This document shows positions 1-7,979 of a stretch of DNA of 64,000 nt, one piece after another. This DNA comes from Sphingobacterium sp. JB170 (lineage in GTDB: Bacteria; Bacteroidota; Bacteroidia; Sphingobacteriales; Sphingobacteriaceae): positions 1 to 64,000 of the forward strand of contig NZ_FUKU01000030.1 in NCBI RefSeq assembly GCF_900163865.1. Reading direction: 5' to 3'. The translations under genes and the position numbers were made by a program. Every line of letters begins with the position of its first letter. The stretch's first letter is position 1. Under the pieces are notes generated by a model. That model was not told the origin of the DNA. It did not search any database and worked only from the letters and a program-made list of their open reading frames with translations.

Positions 1-2
1 CA

Positions 3-56
3 CTTGCTCAGCAGTTTGCCAAAACTGCATTCACTAAACACCCTTATGGGCGCACG
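3..56 (+). pseudogene. Possible fragment of an M16 (insulinase-like) peptidase
   Basis: The first bases read open on the plus strand and contain the string AFTKHPYGRT. This resembles the HPYGR segment found some way after the HxxEH zinc motif in M16 peptidases. The reading frame runs on to a stop at 99-101, but from about position 56 the DNA is clearly the opposite-strand DUF932 gene, so the similarity ends there. Only about 18 residues are visible and the gene enters from outside the window. This is a weak call; it matters mainly because it marks a likely junction. Confidence 0.3.
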
Positions 57-532
57 ATGTACTTTTCCGTTACGTCATCGCCATTGCCTACACGGATATA
101 ATCGGGCAATTTGGCTGTGATAAAAATGCGTTCCCCTTTGCCCAATGCACCTGCGGTTTCGTAGAGAATACCCTCGCCACCGCCTACGATAGCATCAAAG
201 AAATTAAAGGCTTCCCGATTTTGAACGATGTGGTAATCCTTGCCGACTACCCCCAATACTGCATTATTATCGGTGCGAATATTGGCGAAATAGTTGGGTA
301 CTTCCAATTCACTACTGCCTATCTCTATAACGTTATCCGTTTCGATTATGCCCGAACCTTTGGTAAATAGTGGGGATTTAACGACATCATAGTCTAACCC
401 TGCGTATCGGATTGCTTCCTCGCTTGTCGGATAGTCTTTTACGATTTGCCCCAAACCGTGCCACGCTTTTTGTTCTACGCTAAAAAATGAGTGTTGTCCT
501 GTTTGCTCGTTGAAATTGATGTTATGTGCCAT
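44..532 (-). pseudogene. DUF932 family protein, C-terminally truncated
   Basis: The 162-residue protein has the N-terminal half of the DUF932 family, common on Bacteroidota integrative elements and phages, of unknown biochemical role. Recognisable parts are the start MAHNINFNEQTGQHSFF, the AWHGLG segment and the AGALGKGERIFITAKLP segment. Family members usually run well past 250 residues, continuing after the VTEKYI segment. Here VTEKYI is followed by three unrelated residues and a stop, so the gene has lost roughly its second half at about position 55. It lies upstream of a broken SSB gene on the same strand, a usual gene order in such elements. Confidence 0.75.
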
Positions 533-575
533 TTTGATAAAATTTTGATGTTAAAAAATGATTGAATACTCGTTG

Positions 576-964
576 TTAAAATGGGAGGTCGTCCTCTATT
601 GCCTGTGTTGTAAATCCGTTGCTTTCTGATTGTGCAGTAGCTTGTACGGTTTCGGCTCTCCTGATACCTCCGTGCAGTTTGATTTGTGAGGTATGGAAGT
701 TTAGCCCTGCTCTTGGCTCTCCGTCTTTGTTTACCCACGCCCTTTTACCCTGCCTGTGAGTTCTACCAAAGTGCCTTTGGTGAGTAGCGTTGCCACCTTT
801 GCAGAAATCCAATAGGCACAATCGAAGTAGGTTGTTTGTTCTACTCGTTCGCCTTGTTTGTTGCGATAGGTGTCGTTTGTAGCAATTGAGAAATTCACTA
901 CCTGTTTGCTGTTCGACAAGGTGCGTACTTCCGCATTTCTTGTCAGTCGTCCGATGATGTTCAT
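576..964 (-). pseudogene. ssb: Single-stranded DNA-binding protein, frameshifted
   Basis: An SSB of the short mobile-element type, which would coat single-stranded DNA during element replication. The first part, starting MNIIGRLTRNAEVRT at 964, has the OB-fold up to KGTLVELTGRV. The frame then runs into a stop, while the continuation RAWVNKDGEPRAGLNFHTSQIKLHGG and the acidic tail EDDLPF lie in another frame. The break is at about 744-752, where roughly four bases seem to be missing between GRV and RAWV. The acidic tip that recruits partner proteins is retained. The product as read would be truncated; a sequencing error cannot be excluded. Confidence 0.75.
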
Positions 965-1346
965 AATCGTTCTGTTTTTAAAAATTTGACATTTTGTTAC
1001 GTTCGCTTTTCTCGTTCCCTGCTTCCTGTTGTGGTCTGCTCCGCTTCGCTTCGCATAAATTTTTCCAAAAGAAAAACCGGAAAAAAGAAAGCAGATAATC
1101 CAAGCGGGCAACAGCGAAAACCAAGAAAAAAATGATTTAATGGGGGTTCCTTTAGGGGGAAACCGTTCATTCGTTTTTTTTATTGGTGGGGGTGTGCGGT
1201 GGCTGCCCGCTATAACTTAGCTGCCTTTTTACCGGTTGATTGTGGAAAATTCTGGTCTAATATTATTTTGATATGGGGTATCAATATTCAGGCTGTGATA
1301 GCCTGTGAAAAGAGATAGGAGTAATCGAAAAGTAGGGGCAATAAAA
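965..1346. other. Gene-free interval inside the integrative element
   Basis: About 380 bases between the ssb start and the integrase terminator. No open frame here resembles a protein I know. The stretch has homopurine and homopyrimidine runs and a G-rich patch around 1141-1200. It may hold the ssb promoter, but no clear TAnnTTTG box is seen in the right direction. Confidence 0.4.
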
Positions 1347-1369
1347 AAAGCAGGAATAAATCCTGCTTT
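1347..1369 (-). terminator. Intrinsic terminator of the integrase gene
   Basis: A 9-bp perfect stem (1347-1355 with 1361-1369) and a 5-base loop, followed on the minus strand by a run of seven T. It lies about 30 bases beyond the integrase stop codon. Confidence 0.8.
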
Positions 1370-1397
1370 AATCTGAAAATAAAGAATAGACTATGTT

Positions 1398-2717
1398 TTA
1401 AACCATAACTTCTTCGGTATCGTAAAATTCAAGTGTAACTTCATTTAATAATTCTATTTCTTCACTTTCCATTTGTATAAGAAAGGCATCTTCCATAGCC
1501 TTAAATTTGGGGGCAACCAAATCCATATCTTTACTGATTTTCTGGCTTGTGATTTTAGCATAAATCTGTGTGGTAGAAATATTTTTATGTCCCATCATTT
1601 TGCTAAGGCTTTCAAGCGGTACGCCCTCGGTCAAAAACATTGTAGCGAAAGTATGACGGGCGGTGTGGAATGTAACTTTCTGTTCAGTAATAATGCCCGC
1701 TTCCTCAATAAGTTTAGTTATATGCTTATTACAGGTTGCATTAGACGGCATTGGGAATACAAAATCATCTTTTCTAACGCCACGATATTTCTCAATAATG
1801 CGTTTTGGGATTTCCAAAAGACGGACATTGGAAGCCACATCAGATTTTTTCCTCCTGCTGATTATCCATTCGTGTCCGTCAAAGAATGATTGGATATTTC
1901 CCCATTTCAGCTTCTTAATATCAATGTAGGAAAGCCCTGTAAAGCAACTGAAAATAAAGAGGTCTTTTACAAGTTCATATCGGGGATTTGACGGCTTCAG
2001 AAACAATAAGGTTTCTACATCTTCTTTTAAGAGGTAGCTCCGGTCGGTTTCCTCCATACTGATTTCATAATCCTCAAACGGATTTTCACGTATCAGCCCT
2101 TTTTTGATAGCCAGTTCTGCCAAAGCAATAACGGGCATTGTATAAACCCAAACCGTATTATGGGTACATTCCTTATCAATGCGGAGAAAGAAATCAAACT
2201 CCCGGATAAAATCAGAAGTAAGCTCCCGGAATGCCATATCGTCCCTATGGTAACGCTCCTTTATAAATTCGCTAAGGTGGTTGTAAACCGTGTTATACTT
2301 ACTATAAGTGCTTTGGGAGCGTTTTCCCTTAGCGACCATTTTTTTAAATTCCTCATTTTGGTCGTTGAAAACCTTTAGTACAGCATCGTCCATTACACCT
2401 ACACCGAGAAATTTAATCTTTACTTTCTGTGCAGTGGCAAAACCCTCGTGTTTGAGCATATCTTCATAAATCTTGTCGATACGCCCACGTATATTATCCA
2501 ATTTTTGGTTAATGCTCAATGCTTTGGCACTCTTGCCCTCAACTCTTCCAAATTTCAAATCCCAGATATTGGGGTCAATTTCTAACTTTGTACCCATTGT
2601 TTTGGGCGTGCCGTCAATGGTAATACGTGCCATAATCGGTACGTTGCCATTCTTTTTCGGCTCGTTCTTTTTAAGGTAGAAAAGGAGTTTGTACGTGGAT
2701 TTTTTTGTCTGCTCCAT
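1398..2717 (-). CDS. Tyrosine-type site-specific recombinase (integrase)
   Basis: The 439-residue protein has the three parts of Bacteroidota conjugative-element integrases: an N-terminal arm-type DNA-binding domain (about residues 1-100), a SAM-like core-binding domain (about 110-210) and a C-terminal catalytic domain. The catalytic part has HTARHTFATMF (H-x-x-R), GHKNISTTQIYAKI (His and the nucleophilic Tyr). The position normally holding the first Arg reads FTGLSYIDIKKL, with Ser, as described for IntDOT-like enzymes. It should cut and rejoin element ends with a chromosomal site. The frame is intact although neighbouring element genes are broken. An 8-bp inverted repeat (2717-2724 and 2752-2759) spans its start and could be a regulatory site. 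Confidence 0.93.
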   Translation of the reverse strand: MEQTKKSTYKLLFYLKKNEPKKNGNVPIMARITIDGTPKTMGTKLEIDPNIWDLKFGRVEGKSAKALSINQKLDNIRGRIDKIYEDMLKHEGFATAQKVKIKFLGVGVMDDAVLKVFNDQNEEFKKMVAKGKRSQSTYSKYNTVYNHLSEFIKERYHRDDMAFRELTSDFIREFDFFLRIDKECTHNTVWVYTMPVIALAELAIKKGLIRENPFEDYEISMEETDRSYLLKEDVETLLFLKPSNPRYELVKDLFIFSCFTGLSYIDIKKLKWGNIQSFFDGHEWIISRRKKSDVASNVRLLEIPKRIIEKYRGVRKDDFVFPMPSNATCNKHITKLIEEAGIITEQKVTFHTARHTFATMFLTEGVPLESLSKMMGHKNISTTQIYAKITSQKISKDMDLVAPKFKAMEDAFLIQMESEEIELLNEVTLEFYDTEEVMV

Positions 2718-3163
2718 AACTCAAATCTTTAATGTTTAAAATTAAATTACATTGAGTTACAAGGAAATATAAAAAGGGGCGCAAAACACTGAAATATAAC
2801 CTGTTAAGTTGTTTCATTACCTATATAAATCGGTAACGATTTAGTAACCTAACCCTGTCAATTTAAGCCTAAAATCATACAGACACGGGCTTCCAATCTA
2901 AGACTACTGTTTTATAAAGCATTGTATAGCAACGGTTTTAATCGTTTTGCTTATTTTTGCTTTTATCTAATCTTTTTTATCTAAAAAATCTTTAATATTT
3001 ATATCTGTCATCTATGGAGTGTCCTCAATTTTGTATGCCTCGCGTTTGTCCAGTTGAATAGTGCTACCGTCCAAAATACTAGCGCCTAATAAAGATCGTA
3101 TATATTAACTGGAAACTGCACGCCGATGAGCCAATTGGTCACCAAATCCAGCGAATTTTATGG
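2718..3163. other. Boundary interval between integrase and rlmF
   Basis: About 450 bases, the expected place for the element's attachment site since the integrase faces inward. No direct repeat that could be paired with the other end is visible, because the left end is not in the window. On the minus strand 3012-3100 there is a stop-free 26-codon piece (LGASILDGSTIQLDKREAY and so on) ending in a stop, which reads like the C-terminal remnant of a gene I do not recognise. Confidence 0.35.
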
Positions 3164-3171
3164 TACCTTTG
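3164..3171 (+). promoter_or_regulatory. Bacteroidota -7 box (TACCTTTG) before rlmF
   Basis: Perfect match to TAnnTTTG, 17 bases before the ATG at 3189. No TTG lies at the ideal 19-21 base distance upstream, so it is a probable but unproven promoter. It argues for the start at 3189 rather than the earlier ATG at 3126. Confidence 0.5.
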
Positions 3172-3188
3172 TACCAAAATTAAACAAT

Positions 3189-4097
3189 ATGTCGCATTCC
3201 CCACAAAAGAAATCACTACATCCACGTAACATACATGGCATAGGTTATGACTTCAAAAAACTTACGGCCAGAAATCCTGCCCTCAAGGATTATATCGTTC
3301 TCACACCAGCAGGAACGGAATCGATAGATTTTGGGAATCCCGACGCTGTATTTGAGCTGAACAAAAGTTTACTTCAGAAGTATTATGAAATTGAATACTG
3401 GTCAATTTTGAAAAATAGTCTTTGTCCGCCTATACCGGGTAGAGCCGACTATATACATTATCTAGCAGACTTGCTAGCCGAGGATAACAATGAAACTGTC
3501 CCCAAAGGCAAGCGCGTGCGTATCATGGATATCGGCACCGGTTCCTCGTGTATTTACCCGATTCTGGGACAAAGGTTATATCAATGGTCATTTGTAGCTA
3601 CGGAAATAGATATCAATGCGATCCATCATGTGCAATCAATATTAAAGAACAACCCTAATCTAAAAAACAATATTGATGTACGGCTGCAAGAAAATAAAGA
3701 GAACATCTTTACCGGGGTAATTGAAAAGGGCGAACATTTCCAAGCTGTTGTCTGCAACCCTCCTTTCTTTAAATCACGGGAAGATAACTGGTCAAAATCG
3801 ACCAAGAAATTTCACAATTTAAATAAAAAACCGGGGGCAATGCCTGTTCAGAATTTCGGCGGACATCCCAACGAGCTGTGGTGCGAAGGTGGCGAACGTC
3901 AATTTGTACGGACCATGATTTACCAAAGTATGGAGTATAAGGAACAGCTAGGCTGGATAACTTCTCTTTTATCGGACAAAAAGAATTTAAAACCGCTAGT
4001 GGCTATTTTGGAATACCACAAAGCCAAAGCTGTGAAAATCATTCCGATGACCCAAGGTAATAAGACAATTCGTATCCTCGCCTGGAAATGGAGTTAA
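3189..4097 (+). CDS. rlmF: 23S rRNA (adenine-1618-N6)-methyltransferase
   Basis: RlmF transfers a methyl group from S-adenosylmethionine to N6 of A1618 (E. coli numbering) of 23S rRNA. The N-terminal KKSLHPRNIHGIGYDF matches the LHPRN...YD start of the family. The SAM-binding motif DIGTGSSCIYPILG is near residue 113 and the N6-adenine motif NPPFF near residue 189. From the ATG at 3189 the protein is 302 residues, the usual length; the frame can be extended to 3126, but those 21 residues do not look like the family and follow no promoter. It converges on glmM with a shared terminator. Confidence 0.92.
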   Translation: MSHSPQKKSLHPRNIHGIGYDFKKLTARNPALKDYIVLTPAGTESIDFGNPDAVFELNKSLLQKYYEIEYWSILKNSLCPPIPGRADYIHYLADLLAEDNNETVPKGKRVRIMDIGTGSSCIYPILGQRLYQWSFVATEIDINAIHHVQSILKNNPNLKNNIDVRLQENKENIFTGVIEKGEHFQAVVCNPPFFKSREDNWSKSTKKFHNLNKKPGAMPVQNFGGHPNELWCEGGERQFVRTMIYQSMEYKEQLGWITSLLSDKKNLKPLVAILEYHKAKAVKIIPMTQGNKTIRILAWKWS

Positions 4098-4131
4098 CAC
4101 TTTTTTTTATGAACTTGTAAAAGCTCCTCAT

Positions 4132-4194
4132 AAAAAAGAGGCCATCTTCAATTAAATGATGTGACTCCAAAATTTTGGATGGCCTCTTTTTTTT
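4132..4194. terminator. Bidirectional terminator between rlmF and glmM
   Basis: A 15-base arm with A6 on its left (4132-4146) pairs with its complement followed by T8 (4178-4194), across a loop of about 31 bases. The A-run and T-run let it work for both converging genes; it overlaps the last codon of glmM. Confidence 0.75.
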
Positions 4195-5575
4195 ATTTAA
4201 TGATTTCTTGAATCTCAGCGATAATTCGATTGGCGATATCTTCCGCTTCTTGCTGCGTGAAACCTTCCGAATAGATACGGATAATCGGTTCCGTATTTGA
4301 TTTGCGTAAGTGCACCCATTGGTTCGCAAAATCAATCTTTAAACCGTCAATTGTACTATGGTCTTCGTCTTTATATTTCTCTTGCATCTTCGCTAGTAAG
4401 CCGTCGATATCCAACCCTGGTGTTAAAGTAATTTTATTTTTGGACATGTAATACTGCGGTAGGCTCGCGCGATATGCAGACACCGTTCCGCCTAATTGCG
4501 CTAAATGGCTTAGGAAAAGAGCGACACCCACAAGCGCATCTCGCCCATAATGCGAATCCGGGTAGATTACTCCCCCATTTCCTTCGCCGCCAATGACGGC
4601 GTGTACCTCTTTCATTTTTGTAACCACATTCACCTCGCCAACTGCCGCAGCATAGTAATTACCGCCATGCTTTGTCGTCACATCACGCAAAGCACGCGTG
4701 GAGGATAGATTCGACACGGTATTACCTGGCGTCTTGGATAAAATATAATCCGCCACGGCAACCAATGTGTACTCCTCACCAAAAAGCTCCCCATTTTCCA
4801 TCATAAACACAAGTCGATCAACATCTGGATCAACAGCGATCCCTAGATCGGCTCCATACTCTAATACAGCACCGGATAAATCCGTCAGGTTTTCTTTCAA
4901 TGGTTCCGGGTTGTGCGGAAATTTACCGTTTGGCTCGCAATGAATTTTATAAACAGTTTCTACACCCAAGGCTTTTAATAACGCGGGAATAAAAAATCCA
5001 CCTGTGCTATTTACCGCGTCAACAGCTATTTTAAAGTTAGCCGCGCGAATTGCATCCACGTCAACAAGCGGCAATGCTAAAACGGCATCGATATGCTTTT
5101 GCAGGTAGGAGTCATCGCTTCGCTCAACTCCAAGTTCTTGCACCGCAGAAAATTCAAAATCCAAATTTTCACCAAGTCTAAGTACCTCTTGTCCTTCTAT
5201 ATCACTAATAAATTCGCCTTCATTATTTAAAAGTTTCAGTGCATTCCATTGTCCAGGGTTATGAGAAGCAGTTAAAATGATCCCCCCTGCTGCTTTCTCC
5301 ATCGGAACGGCGAGCTCAACGGTTGGTGTTGTTGAAAGCCCTAAATTCACAACATTAGCTCCAATACTTTGTAATGCTCCTACAACTAGATTACTAACCA
5401 TCTCTCCTGACTCCCGAGCATCACGCCCGACAACAATCGTCTTGCTGTCTGAATTCCCCAATAGAATCCGTCCGAAAGCAGCTGTAAATTTAACAATGTC
5501 GATTGGTGTAAGACCATCACCTGCCTTACCTCCAATTGTACCTCGAATACCCGATATCGATTTAATAAGCGTCAT
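4193..5575 (-). CDS. glmM: Phosphoglucosamine mutase
   Basis: Phosphohexomutase of 460 residues with the active-site phosphoserine loop TASHNP (Ser104), the magnesium loop DPDVDR (249-254), the sugar-binding loop EGNGGVIYP and the phosphate-binding SNTEPIIRIYSEG near the C terminus. GlmM converts glucosamine-6-phosphate to glucosamine-1-phosphate for UDP-GlcNAc and cell-wall synthesis. Distinguishing GlmM from phosphomannomutase or phosphoglucomutase by eye is uncertain; Bacteroidota carry this form as their GlmM. It is monocistronic, divergent from the PAP2 gene. Confidence 0.85.
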   Translation of the reverse strand: MTLIKSISGIRGTIGGKAGDGLTPIDIVKFTAAFGRILLGNSDSKTIVVGRDARESGEMVSNLVVGALQSIGANVVNLGLSTTPTVELAVPMEKAAGGIILTASHNPGQWNALKLLNNEGEFISDIEGQEVLRLGENLDFEFSAVQELGVERSDDSYLQKHIDAVLALPLVDVDAIRAANFKIAVDAVNSTGGFFIPALLKALGVETVYKIHCEPNGKFPHNPEPLKENLTDLSGAVLEYGADLGIAVDPDVDRLVFMMENGELFGEEYTLVAVADYILSKTPGNTVSNLSSTRALRDVTTKHGGNYYAAAVGEVNVVTKMKEVHAVIGGEGNGGVIYPDSHYGRDALVGVALFLSHLAQLGGTVSAYRASLPQYYMSKNKITLTPGLDIDGLLAKMQEKYKDEDHSTIDGLKIDFANQWVHLRKSNTEPIIRIYSEGFTQQEAEDIANRIIAEIQEIIK

Positions 5576-5746
5576 ATAATTTCGTTTTAGGTAAAAATAG
5601 CTTTATCGAACAAATATTCCTATAAAACTTTCACTTTTACGTCTAATAACGTACTTTTGTTGCAACACTGTTTCGTTTATAAAAATGAGTCATTGTTACT
5701 TATTTTTCCTTATTTTTAAAATCGAAAACAAACATCTACACGACAT

Positions 5747-6346
5747 ATGTGGAATCAGCTTATTCATTTTGACCAGGAACTTTTCCTAGCTGTCAACCAA
5801 GGATTGAGTAATCCCTTTTTCGATTGGCTCTTGCCGATCCTAAGAAACCCATATACATGGGCCCCACTATACCTTTTTCTCATCATTTTCTTCATCAAAC
5901 ATTACGGGAAAATGGGTATTATCATCGTGGCCTTCACGCTCGCAAATTTTGGAGTTTCAGATCTCGTTTCCTCACGCGTTGTAAAGAATACGATTAAACG
6001 TGTTCGCCCCTGTAATGATTTGGTATTTAAAAACGAGGTGAACATTCGGATCCGGTGCGGTTCGGGCTATAGTTTTACTTCTTCTCATGCTACAAATCAT
6101 TTTGCGATGGCTTTTTTCTGGATCGTACTTTTTAGACGCCGCTGGAAACACGCTATGTGGCTTGCCATCACCTGGGCATCTCTGATCGCTATTTCACAAA
6201 TTTATGTAGGGGTTCATTATCCATTAGACATCCTCGCCGGTGCGGCACTCGGTATCTTAATCGGAACAAGTATAGGATACCTCTTTAAGCACTTCTTTCC
6301 TGCATTCTTTAAAAACAATGATTCGGCAGAGCCGACAACTATATGA
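5747..6346 (+). CDS. PAP2-family membrane phosphatase
   Basis: A 199-residue integral membrane protein with several hydrophobic segments. The lipid phosphatase signature is present: KNTIKRVRP (80-88), SFTSSHATNH with His114 and GVHYPLD with His157. The usual PSGH is altered to SSHA but the catalytic histidines remain. Likely substrates are undecaprenyl pyrophosphate or phosphatidic acid on the periplasmic face; sequence alone does not decide. The stop overlaps the start of the ZIP gene (ATGA), so the two are translationally coupled. A TACTTTTG box at 5652-5659 may be their promoter. Confidence 0.87.
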   Translation: MWNQLIHFDQELFLAVNQGLSNPFFDWLLPILRNPYTWAPLYLFLIIFFIKHYGKMGIIIVAFTLANFGVSDLVSSRVVKNTIKRVRPCNDLVFKNEVNIRIRCGSGYSFTSSHATNHFAMAFFWIVLFRRRWKHAMWLAITWASLIAISQIYVGVHYPLDILAGAALGILIGTSIGYLFKHFFPAFFKNNDSAEPTTI

Positions 6347-7149
6347 ATTCATTCCTAATTGTTACAGTATTATTTATCTCAGCCTTTGTTGCGGGATTAA
6401 CGGTATTCTTTGTCAAAAAAGACAACACCTCGTTACTGAAATTGATATTGTCCTTTAGTGGCGCTTATCTATTTAGTATCACCGTGTTACATCTGATACC
6501 GCACGCATATCTAAGTCATACCACAAGCCCACAAATAATCGGGATTTATATTCTGGGCGGATTTTTATTTCAGCTGATCTTAGAACAATTTTCCCAAGGG
6601 ATTGAACACGGACACATACACCATCATAACCATTCAGTTTTTCCAGTTGGTATTATGATAAGCCTTTGTCTGCATGCATTCTTAGAGGGAATGCCACTTG
6701 CTGCCGGGCACCAATCAGAACTAGTCTTTGGAATAGCAATACACCACATTCCTGCCGCATTCGCCTTAGGTAGCCTTTTAATTAACACCCACCTCTCGCG
6801 CACTAAGATATGTCTCTTTATTTTTCTATTTGCCGCAATGACGCCACTAGGTTTCATAACAAGCAAAGGAATAAGCGAAGGGGAAATCGGTAATATTGCG
6901 AAGTATTTTGACAAGATAATGGCGATCGTTATTGGTATCTTTTTACATATTTCAACGACCATTCTTTTTGAATCCGGGTCAGCCGACCACCATAAATTTA
7001 ATCGCAAGAAACTGATTGCGGTACTGCTAGGAATATTAGTTTCGCTTTTCAATTTTTTATTCGACAGCCACGGTCACAACCATGAGGGACAAGACGTGCA
7101 ACATATCGAACAACATGATCATGAGAGCTCTCATGATCATGTTCATTAA
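6343..7149 (+). CDS. ZIP-family divalent metal transporter
   Basis: A 268-residue membrane protein with ZIP features: LHAFLEGMPL near residue 108 and IAIHHIPAAFALGSLL, the two conserved His-bearing helices that form the binuclear metal site. A His-rich cytoplasmic loop (HGHIHHHNH, about 88-96) and a C-terminal tail of repeated H-D-H and H-x-H steps could bind zinc or iron. ZIP proteins bring Zn2+, Fe2+ or Mn2+ into the cytoplasm. The last codons are written in a perfect 32-bp palindrome. The gene is coupled to the PAP2 phosphatase and converges on a MarR gene next to the Feo system, so a metal-homeostasis setting is plausible. Confidence 0.85.
   Translation: MNSFLIVTVLFISAFVAGLTVFFVKKDNTSLLKLILSFSGAYLFSITVLHLIPHAYLSHTTSPQIIGIYILGGFLFQLILEQFSQGIEHGHIHHHNHSVFPVGIMISLCLHAFLEGMPLAAGHQSELVFGIAIHHIPAAFALGSLLINTHLSRTKICLFIFLFAAMTPLGFITSKGISEGEIGNIAKYFDKIMAIVIGIFLHISTTILFESGSADHHKFNRKKLIAVLLGILVSLFNFLFDSHGHNHEGQDVQHIEQHDHESSHDHVH
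7112..7143. repeat. Perfect 32-bp palindrome in the ZIP gene tail
   Basis: The 16 bases 7112-7127 are the exact reverse complement of 7128-7143, with no spacer. It encodes the His/Asp-rich end of the transporter just before the stop at 7147-7149 and lies 9 bases from the marR stop. No T-run follows on either side, so it is not a standard intrinsic terminator, though the hairpin could protect both converging transcripts. Confidence 0.95.
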
Positions 7150-7151
7150 AT

Positions 7152-7610
7152 TTACACCGAACTGCCACGTAACTTATCTAGAAGCCTCGTCAACATTTCC
7201 GCCTCCTGGTCACTTAGATTTCCAGGCAAAAGATCGGTTAACATCATCTCATCTTCAATTTCTTGGAGTAAATCGAGTCCACGGTCGGTGATAAACAAGT
7301 CGACGGCTCTTTTATCGTTTTTATTTTGGGTTCTTAAAACAAGCCCCTTACTCACGATACGATCGATCAACCGCGGGATGTCCGGCGTATTATTGATCAA
7401 ACGGGACCCTAGTAGATTGTTAGTTGTTGGTTTAGGCAGTTGTCCGCGAAGTATTCGTAACGCATTAAACTGCTGCAAAGTAATATCAACTTTAGCAGCT
7501 CGACGCTCTAAATTCCGGGTCAACCAACTGGCGGTGAAAAGTATATTAACGGTGCATTTATGCCAATTATCACGGAATTTCATGACCTTGATTTCATCCT
7601 CTATTCTCAT
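7152..7610 (-). CDS. MarR-family transcriptional regulator
   Basis: A 152-residue winged-helix regulator. The MarR pattern is visible: LQQFNALRILRGQ (helix 2), NTPDIPRLIDRIVSKGLVLRTQNKNDKRAVDLFITDRGLDLLQEI, the recognition helix followed by the DxR wing. It is divergent from feoA-feoB with 130 bases between, so it probably controls iron uptake, its own gene, or both. A 14-bp palindrome in that interval (7683-7696) is a candidate operator. The ligand is unknown. Confidence 0.85.
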   Translation of the reverse strand: MRIEDEIKVMKFRDNWHKCTVNILFTASWLTRNLERRAAKVDITLQQFNALRILRGQLPKPTTNNLLGSRLINNTPDIPRLIDRIVSKGLVLRTQNKNDKRAVDLFITDRGLDLLQEIEDEMMLTDLLPGNLSDQEAEMLTRLLDKLRGSSV

Positions 7611-7672
7611 TCATTTTATGATTTAAACAAAAGTGTGACACCGACAATACCGTAGAACAATTCTAAATTAGC

Positions 7673-7680
7673 TATCTTTG
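7673..7680 (+). promoter_or_regulatory. -7 box (TATCTTTG) of the feoAB operon
   Basis: Exact TAnnTTTG match about 60 bases before the feoA start. No TTG sits at the best distance upstream. The box is directly followed by the palindrome at 7683-7696, so a bound regulator would overlap the transcription start. Confidence 0.5.
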
Positions 7681-7682
7681 GT

Positions 7683-7696
7683 TCAATTTAAATTGA
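7683..7696. promoter_or_regulatory. Palindromic candidate operator between marR and feoA
   Basis: TCAATTTAAATTGA, a perfect 14-bp inverted repeat placed 3 bases after the feoA -7 box. AT-rich palindromes of this size are typical MarR sites. Assignment to the adjacent MarR protein is inference. Confidence 0.45.
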
Positions 7697-7740
7697 TAAC
7701 AACGCGAATATATATTTAATATTTTTTTTAAACGTTAGAA

Positions 7741-7977
7741 ATGCAAGAAAGTTTCAGATTAGATATCCTAAAAGTTGGCGAGGTAGCTACCATACGTACG
7801 ATTGATGAAGCCGTAGTCCCCTCCAAATTTTTCGAGTTGGGCCTGTTACCAGGAACAACTGTCGAGATCAAACACAAAGCACCGTTTAGCGGCCCCATCG
7901 GTCTGCATATTCACAACTCAAACACACTAGTGGCTATCCGTAAATCAGAAGCAATACATATTTTTGTAAGTAAGTAA
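7741..7977 (+). CDS. feoA: FeoA-domain protein
   Basis: A 78-residue SH3-like FeoA protein. The pattern RLDILKVGEVATIRTI, then KFFELGLLPGTTVEIKHKAPFSGPIGLHI, fits FeoA (L-x-x-G-LxxG followed by GP). FeoA is thought to interact with the cytoplasmic part of FeoB during Fe2+ import. It ends 2 bases before the feoB ATG, so both are on one message. Confidence 0.9.
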   Translation: MQESFRLDILKVGEVATIRTIDEAVVPSKFFELGLLPGTTVEIKHKAPFSGPIGLHIHNSNTLVAIRKSEAIHIFVSK

Positions 7978-7979
7978 CT

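Noticed and set aside
3012..3100. Minus-strand 26-codon stop-free piece near rlmF
   Set aside because: It reads somewhat protein-like but is too short to assign, begins after a stop and has no start; kept only as a note.
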